A DNA stretch of 64,000 nucleotides from Pseudomonas sp. P7548 (lineage in GTDB: Bacteria; Pseudomonadota; Gammaproteobacteria; Pseudomonadales; Pseudomonadaceae), in contig NZ_JACARO010000020.1 in NCBI RefSeq assembly GCF_013386585.1, forward strand, positions 62,001-126,000, read 5' to 3'. Numbering within the stretch: the stretch's first letter is position 1; each line of letters begins with the position of its first letter. The notes beneath the pieces are model-generated. The model worked only from the letters and a program-made list of their open reading frames with translations. It was not told where the DNA came from and made no database searches. Shown here one piece after another: positions 62,067 to 64,000 of the stretch. Position numbers and translations under genes: made by a program.

Positions 62067-62948
62067 AGGCCTTCAGGTTTGCACCCGTATTCGCCTTGCT
62101 GATTTCACTGCCGACGCATGCGGCGACGGTCGCCATGGAAGACCAGTCGCAGTCGCAGTTGCACCCAACCGCATCGCCTGTCTCTGCTACGTTCCAGCCG
62201 CCCCAAGAAAGTGAATTGCCTGACAACGCCTACGGCAAGCTCGTTAGGCAGGGTTACGCCTTGTTTGTGGACACCAAGCGGTTGGCACCGCAATTTGTCG
62301 GCAACGGCCTCAACTGCAGCAACTGCCGGCGCTTATCCGATGTACCCGGCCTATCGAAAAAAGAACGACAAGGTCAATACCTTTGCCGATCGTCTGCAAG
62401 GCTGTTTCCAGTTCAGCATGAACGGTGGCACACCGCCTGCGGCAGATAGCCCCGAAATTACCGCGCTGTCGGTGTACGCCTATTGGTTGGCCAGCAAGGC
62501 GCCCTTGGGTGTCGAGCTGCCGGGACGAGGTTACCCGGACGTGGCGCCGCCCGCCAAAGGCTACAGCCTGGCCCGGGGCGCCGAGGTGTACAAAGACCAG
62601 TGTGCGGTGTGCCATGGCGGCGAAGGGCAGGGACAAAAGGGTGGCGACAGCTACGTCATGCCACCGTTGTGGGGTAAAGACTCCTACAATTGGGGCGCAG
62701 GCATGCACCGTTTCAATACGGCGGCGTCCTTCATCAAGCACAACATGCCGCTGGGCAAGGGTGGCAGCCTGAGTGATGAGCAGGCCTGGGACGTGGCGGC
62801 CTACCTCAACAGCCACGAGTGGCCGCAAGACCCACGGTTGATAGGGGGCTCGGTCGAGAAAACCCGTGTGAAGTTTCGCGCCAATGACGGCGTCAATCTG
62901 TACGGGCAAACCGTTGAAGGCGTGCTGATCGGGCAGGGCATCCGTTAA
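62063..62948 (+). pseudogene. tsdA-type thiosulfate dehydrogenase gene, decayed
   Basis: ATG 62063 (CAGGAGG upstream) begins a signal peptide (ending PTHAA) and a normal N-terminal part to NGLNCSNC, where the CxxCH haem motif breaks off after TGCC at 62327. The sequence resumes in another frame with AYPMYPAYRKKNDKVNTFADRLQGCFQFSMNG, and then the second haem motif CAVCHGGEG and a normal end. The missing piece includes the axial His and about 12 to 15 residues. VNTxxDRxxxCFxxSMNGxxxxxDSPE is the TsdA block. TsdA oxidises thiosulfate to tetrathionate. The gene should be inactive. Confidence 0.82.
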
Positions 62949-62973
62949 ACTGTCGGGTAATGCATACAAAATT

Positions 62974-63010
62974 GCCGCGCAACCTTAAGGTTTGCGCGGC
63001 ATTTGTCTTT
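62974..63010 (+). terminator. rho-independent terminator after tsdA
   Basis: GCCGCGCAA pairs with TTGCGCGGC across a 9-base loop, followed by ATTTGTCTTT. It lies 26 bases after the tsdA-type stop. Confidence 0.75.
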
Positions 63011-63026
63011 AAATCGGGAAAACCTA

Positions 63027-63257
63027 ATGAAACGTGAACACGTCAGGGCGCGCCATGCCGACGGCCAGATCTCAGCCACCCATGTCATCCAGAACCCGGC
63101 TGACCTGGGTGAATGGATCGTGTTTTTCAAGAAGAGCGGTGGGCGTAGTTACTTCTTGGTGGACGAGCAGGACGAGGTAGAATCATTTGCGCGCCTGGAT
63201 GAGCTGATCGAAACCCTGCGCGGGCTCGGCATCAAGTTCGCCGAAATCCACCTGTAG
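63027..63257 (+). CDS. conserved-looking hypothetical protein, 76 residues
   Basis: A 76-residue protein, MKREHVRARHADGQISATHVIQNPADLGEWIVFFKKSGGRSYFLVDEQDEVESFARLDELIETLRGLGIKFAEIHL in outline (starting region and end stated in short form here: MKREHVRARHADG to KFAEIHL). Strand and helix blocks are clear and there is no signal peptide. I recall near-identical small proteins in other Pseudomonas, but have no function for them. ATG 63027 suits the frame; a start at 63003 adds eight residues. Confidence 0.7.
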   Translation: MKREHVRARHADGQISATHVIQNPADLGEWIVFFKKSGGRSYFLVDEQDEVESFARLDELIETLRGLGIKFAEIHL

Positions 63258-63266
63258 CCCTATGGC

Positions 63267-63551
63267 TTACTTGCAAACCACCACCACGCTGCGGCTTTTG
63301 TAGTTGCCCACGTCCTTGCCCAGGGTCTTGTCGTCCTCTTTGAGCGATGGCGTGCCTTCAGTGCCGACGATGCGGTAACCGGTGCCGGCGCAGGAAGCAT
63401 CTGCCTTTTCATAGCAACTGGCCCAGGAATTGGCTTCGCCGGAACAGTCGATGGTCAGGCCTTGTTCGCCGTTCTTCAGGTACGTATCGGAGGTGGTGGT
63501 GCAGCCGGTCATCAGGACCAGTGCTGCAGTCAGCGTCAGTATCTTGTTCAT
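63267..63551 (-). CDS. small lipoprotein, 94 residues
   Basis: A lipoprotein: signal peptide MNKILTLTAALVLMTGC with lipobox MTGC and Cys17, then TTTSDTYLKNGEQGLTIDCSGEANSW. Three further cysteines (IDCSG, ASCYEK, ASCAGTG) and the last VVVVCK suggest disulfides. The C-terminal part is strand-rich (YRIVGTEG). ATG 63551 is chosen because it starts the signal peptide; the ribosome site is weak. It is convergent with the hypothetical gene at 63027. Function unknown. Confidence 0.8.
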   Translation of the reverse strand: MNKILTLTAALVLMTGCTTTSDTYLKNGEQGLTIDCSGEANSWASCYEKADASCAGTGYRIVGTEGTPSLKEDDKTLGKDVGNYKSRSVVVVCK

Positions 63552-63687
63552 GGTGGGGTCGTCGTCGAGGTATTGGAGGGGCGCTGACACTGTCGTGGGG
63601 CGGTCGTGCGAGATTATAGCCATCTGCCACATACGCAGTCTCCAGAATAAACGCCTTCGACTGCGTAGCTTCGGCCGTTGATGGGCG

Positions 63688-64000
63688 TTACGGCACGCCC
63701 ATCACCAGTACACCACTGCCGCTGACGGCGCCGGCAGCGGGTAGCGACCCATTGCGTCGAACCAGAGTGAACATCACATCATCCCCACCCACGCTGTTGG
63801 TGATCTGTGTCCGGAATGAGCCGTTGACCTGAACCGCAGCCCCCGAACGGACCATAGCGGTACCCACGTTCGGGTTCGTCATACTCAGCAGACGTGTGTC
63901 GAATGACGAGGGTGTTCCTTTGTAGGTGATGGTGATCGGTGTCGTGATTCCCCCATCGGGGCACGAGTAAGTGAGCCTGCGGTTGCTGCGGATGGGGCTC
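63688..64000 (-). CDS. probable fimbrial protein, C-terminal part (gene continues past window)
   Basis: The minus-strand frame is open from the window end to TAA 63688-63690, about 103 codons. It reads YSCPDGGITTPITITYKGTP, then FDTRLLSMTNPNVGTAMVRSGAAVQVNG and FTLVRRNGSLPAAGAVSGSGVLVMGVP. The cysteine, the alternating strands and the glycine-rich end recall type 1 fimbrial subunits or adhesins, but the match is modest, and a spore-coat-U-like protein is possible. The window cuts the N-terminal half. Its ATG lies outside; internal ATGs are not the start. Confidence 0.55.
   Translation of the reverse strand, partial: SPIRSNRRLTYSCPDGGITTPITITYKGTPSSFDTRLLSMTNPNVGTAMVRSGAAVQVNGSFRTQITNSVGGDDVMFTLVRRNGSLPAAGAVSGSGVLVMGVP

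Overview
The window reads as a stretch of chromosome from a Pseudomonas of the P. fluorescens group. Support for this comes from the high GC content with strong GC3 bias, a REPIN-type inverted pair at 40774-40859, and gene families typical of that group. These include a hydroxyproline catabolic cluster, the about 690-residue TreS variant, DUF1883, DUF2493 and many LysE, AraC and LysR genes. No prophage, transposase, integrase or CRISPR array was seen. The species assignment is inference.

Layout. 1-6040: the end of an oligopeptide-type ABC importer operon (two permeases, binding protein, fused double ATPase) that encloses an argininosuccinate-lyase-family enzyme. 6210-12759: mixed genes, including a small HrpF/NolX-like protein, an alpha/beta hydrolase, a LysE exporter, an exported protein with calpain-like catalytic motifs, a 27-residue membrane protein, a short signal peptidase I, a GATase-AraC regulator and an ADP-ribosylglycohydrolase. 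12741-20141: a full trans-4-hydroxyproline degradation cluster (dehydrogenase, semialdehyde dehydrogenase, deaminase, epimerase, permease) with a divergent PAS-AraC regulator. 20211-24629: trehalose synthase, a hydroxyquinol-type dioxygenase behind a hairpin that covers its ribosome binding site, a LysR gene and a lipocalin-like protein. 24734-29939: two isochorismatase-like hydrolases, an aldo/keto reductase, a FAA hydrolase and a tautomerase with HxlR and LysR regulators, which looks like an unassigned catabolic locus.

30177-36442: an accessory-looking stretch of visibly lower GC ending at a tRNA-Leu. It holds a SUKH protein, an NTF2-like gene broken by a 4-base tandem duplication, an isonitrile-hydratase-like protein between two GlxA-type regulators, and a VOC protein. 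36668-49559: mostly small core-type genes (coiled-coil secreted protein, GFA, DinB, TerB-like, outer membrane protein, DUF2493), mgtA, a LysE/AraC pair, arsB, azlCD and small membrane or lipoproteins. 49699-57288: an ABC-F ATPase, topoisomerase IB, modABC with a clear ModE operator, nitronate monooxygenase and a dehalogenase/epoxide-hydrolase-type enzyme. 57463-60821: a CGNR regulator, a GyrI-like protein, an Ada protein with three of its four N-terminal zinc ligands lost, AlkB and small genes. 61035-64000: lipoproteins, a decayed tsdBA thiosulfate dehydrogenase pair and the end of a probable fimbrial protein.

Most notable points: the transporter-linked lyase with an altered signature motif, the three DJ-1-fold proteins around a likely isonitrile hydratase, the degenerate Ada, the two-gene tsdBA decay and the hairpin over the dioxygenase start. 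All functional calls come from reading motifs and remembered family features; no database search was run.
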